A DNA stretch of 64,000 nucleotides. Origin: Paraescarpia echinospica. Its lineage: Eukaryota; Annelida; Polychaeta; Sabellida; Siboglinidae. Where the stretch lies: assembly GCA_020002185.1 (NCBI GenBank), contig CM034544.1:3998850-4062849 (forward strand). Direction: 5' to 3'. The notes beneath the pieces are model-generated. The model saw nothing but the letters and a program-made list of their open reading frames with translations. It had not been told where the DNA came from and ran no database searches. A program made the translations under genes and the position numbers. Numbering within the stretch: the first letter of the stretch is position 1; each line of letters opens with the position of its first letter. Below are positions 61,701 through 64,000 of the stretch, one piece after another.

Positions 61701-63178
61701 CGCACAGGAATATCTGGCATATGAACAATGAACGCGGACATTATTTCACCATTGTTTTGTGTTTAATTTCCGGTGTGGTCGAAAAGCGACAATTTTTAAT
61801 AATTTGTTTCGCAGTTGTTCTTACAAATTATTGACGGACAGTGAGTATTATATATCTCTGTAGTAGCATGAGTTGTTTTAATATAAATTTAGAATAAGCA
61901 TGTTTCCAATTACCGGTTCTCACTAAACCTAAGTAAGGTTTCCGTCCAAGATTAATTTAAGACTGAAGACGTGAAGGTTTTACTTTTAGTTTTAAAATTA
62001 AAGACGCCGAAAATAAATTATTTCAAAAGTACGTTTTGTCCGGGCCCACCGCGATTTTGCCGTTATGATTATAGTTTGCCTAAATTTAATTGATACTTCA
62101 GTGCGTTAATTACATCGTTCTATACTATACTATACTCCCAGACATAATATATATATATTATTATGCAAGCTATACATGCTTATTTATTAATATACATTTC
62201 TTGTAATAATGCAAAAATCTGCAATGAAAACAGATTTTTAGGCGGTTTTTATGAGCAGTAATAATGTTTTCCCTTTCGTTGGTGTATTTCGTTTCTGGCA
62301 AATTCTTCTTACCGTGGCAATCCACCATTTTGAATCACACTGACAGGCCCCGTCTCTCTCATCGAATTGTGAGATTATTATAATGAGATCTTCCACATTG
62401 AAATGTTGAAGACGAAGAAGAATAACAAAGGAAAATTAATATGTAATTGTCACGGTAATCTATTGACAAAAAGTTATATTAATATTAATCTTGCGTTTAA
62501 ACTGGCTTACATTTGAGTACGTGCGCTTGACCATTTGTGGTCGTTTTAATGTATTTGGATAGTTGATTGATGTTTATTGCATATGCCGAAGGAAGTGGAA
62601 GGATAAAGAAATATGTCTGGGATAACATGATTTTAGTTTGGACGTACTGACTGGTCGCAAACGTGCACAAAGTATGTTTTTGTTACCCCTGTCTGAAAAT
62701 CCGATGCCATCTTGTCTTCTCGTCCAATCATATCTGCTGATCTGCATTGTGGGATTGATATTTTGCAACTTCTCATACTTTGACAATATTTAGTAATAAT
62801 TTACAATATTTTTTATGATTAGGGCTTAGTTTGCTGATTGCATGAAGTGTAAAACAGCATAACACCAAAGAAACATTATACTTTCTGATGATTTATATGT
62901 GCAAAATGAGTTAAATATTGTATTATTTCCTTGGAGGGAGCTTCGTGCTATCCTCCACGTACAAATGCAAAAATGGTTAGGCCTAAGTTAATGTTAGTTA
63001 GGGTTAGGCTAAGTTGAAATTACTTTTGACAAGATTGACATCAGGTGTTTATAGTTAGTACATGGACAGGTAGCAAGTAGTCATCACTGGCACAAATTTC
63101 ACAGCTGGCTGCCTGCCTGTCCAAGCGCGACCGATGGCAATGCACTAATGTCAGCTGAGGTAGTGATTACATCGGTCA
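58771..63178. other. AT-rich region, no coding gene seen
   Basis: Long AT-rich stretch with no protein-like frame or array. It may hold the 5' non-coding exon and promoter of TRIP12 (see the candidate at about 62313-62400). Confidence 0.45.
62313..62400 (-). promoter_or_regulatory. Candidate 5' non-coding exon/promoter of TRIP12
   Basis: On the minus strand, cagtgtgattcaaaatggtg and gattgccacg lead straight into a strong donor GTAAGAAG at 62312. CAAAATGGTGG resembles a YY1-type element often found just downstream of housekeeping start sites. There is no transcript evidence. The distance to exon 1, about 17 kb, is plausible but unproven. Confidence 0.2.
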
Positions 63179-63181
63179 CGC

Positions 63182-63967
63182 ATGAATAAGGTGCGACTTC
63201 GTGGTAAATTGCTGAGACTTCTCAACATGCCCAGGCCAAACTCAAAGGCAAAAAAAGATTGTTCAAGTGAGCAAAGTGACGATGTCGACCGCAGAGACAG
63301 CGACCGCTACGACTACATTGAAACCATTCTGACGAGGCAACAGGATATGATGGAACTGATGCTTCAGAAACAAAACACCATGATAGCGGCTATGATGAAC
63401 AAATTTGTGGAATGCATCAGCAAAACGGTAGAAACAAAGCTGGAATCAATGCAAAATGAATTTTTTGTAATAGCGAATGATCATCAAAGACTAACCAAAG
63501 AAAACTCTTTGCTGAAAAGAACCGTTGAAACTCTCACCGACAAATTACAAACCGTAACAAAACAAAACGTTTATATGGAAACACAATAAACGTAAGCGAC
63601 ATTAGATAAACGTAAGCGACATTAGCAAAGCCCATCAACTACCAACCAGAGACAACTGCGACAACCGTGACAACCGCGACAACCACGACAACCAATGCCA
63701 AGGAAGACCAATGGTCGTAAAATTTGCAACTCATAAAAAAAAGATGAACTCTACTCTGGTCAAAAAACCCTTAAAGGCACCAACGTTTACGTGAAAGAAC
63801 TGTTAACAAAAAAACATGCTGAACTACATCGCTTCTGCATCAGCAACACCAAGGAGAGAACAACTGTGTGGACGAAAGATGGCAAAGTCTTCGTCAGAGT
63901 GGGAGCCCAAATTGTTCACATGAAAACAAAAGAAGACGTAAAGGACTTTGTGTGGCTGTTTGAATAA
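63182..63967 (+). pseudogene. Broken ORF1-like gene of a non-LTR retroelement
   Basis: The first frame (63182-63589) encodes a basic start, an acidic patch (SSEQSDDVDRRDSDRYDY) and a long coiled coil rich in Met and Gln (QQDMMELMLQKQNTMIAAMM). After a stop at 63587 and a short acaaccgcg repeat, a second open stretch (about 63752-63967, ending TAA) encodes GTNVYVKELLTKKHAELHRF and VWTKDGKVFVRVG, the pattern seen at the C-terminus of LINE ORF1 proteins. Together they look like one ORF1 split by frame damage. The element would continue beyond the window. Confidence 0.6.
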
Positions 63968-64000
63968 TGCGTCAATGCCAGAGTGTTATACCTGGCTATC

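Overview
This is animal nuclear DNA. It holds one large multi-exon gene on the minus strand, AT-rich introns packed with minisatellites, and remnants of LINE, hAT, Helitron and piggyBac-like elements. The gene is the orthologue of vertebrate TRIP12, a HECT-type E3 ubiquitin ligase. I could chain 30 coding exons from a start codon at 44892 down to about 2536. Every splice phase matches the next, giving about 1,700 continuous codons. They cover the basic disordered N-terminus, the armadillo-like repeats, the WWE domain, a variable Ser/Thr-rich linker, the conserved middle region and an acidic segment. The catalytic HECT exons would lie to the left of base 1.

Organism: a marine invertebrate. My best guess is a cephalochordate (amphioxus, Branchiostoma). 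Several minisatellites span exon-intron boundaries, and from memory such 'mirage' minisatellites were described in amphioxus. This is an inference; a mollusc or another invertebrate is not excluded.

Layout, left to right. 1-2535: part of intron 30, filled by a 27-bp array. 2536-6362: exons 30 and 29 with 48-bp and 43-bp arrays between them. 7192-11621: exons 28-26 with a 55-bp array of about 47 copies. 12022-17526: exons 25-20 with a hAT transposase remnant in intron 20. 17680-21926: a 29-bp array, exon 19, a 19-bp array and exon 18. 22687-29441: exons 17-12 with a possible piggyBac-like element, a TTAA-flanked MITE and a partial Helitron. 30615-36947: exons 11-7 with a 42-bp array of about 74 copies made from the exon 10 donor. 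36955-40304: a 60-bp array made from the exon 7 acceptor, exon 6, a 37-bp array and exon 5. 40760-44892: exons 4-1 with a TIR element and a Helitron. 44915-45735: a 48-bp array just upstream of the first coding exon. 45925-47412: a piggyBac-like element. 51265-56512: two large intergenic arrays. 57814-58770: a broken LINE 3' end. 63182-63967: a broken ORF1 of a retroelement.

The most interesting pattern is the set of minisatellites whose unit contains a splice site of the neighbouring exon. They occur at the donors of exons 3, 10 and 27 and the acceptors of exons 7 and 29, with a single duplication at the exon 12 acceptor. The exon 10 unit is exactly 12 exon codons plus the 6-nt donor, so each of about 74 donor copies could be used in frame. 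Use of any decoy acceptor upstream of exon 7 would place a stop codon directly before the true exon.
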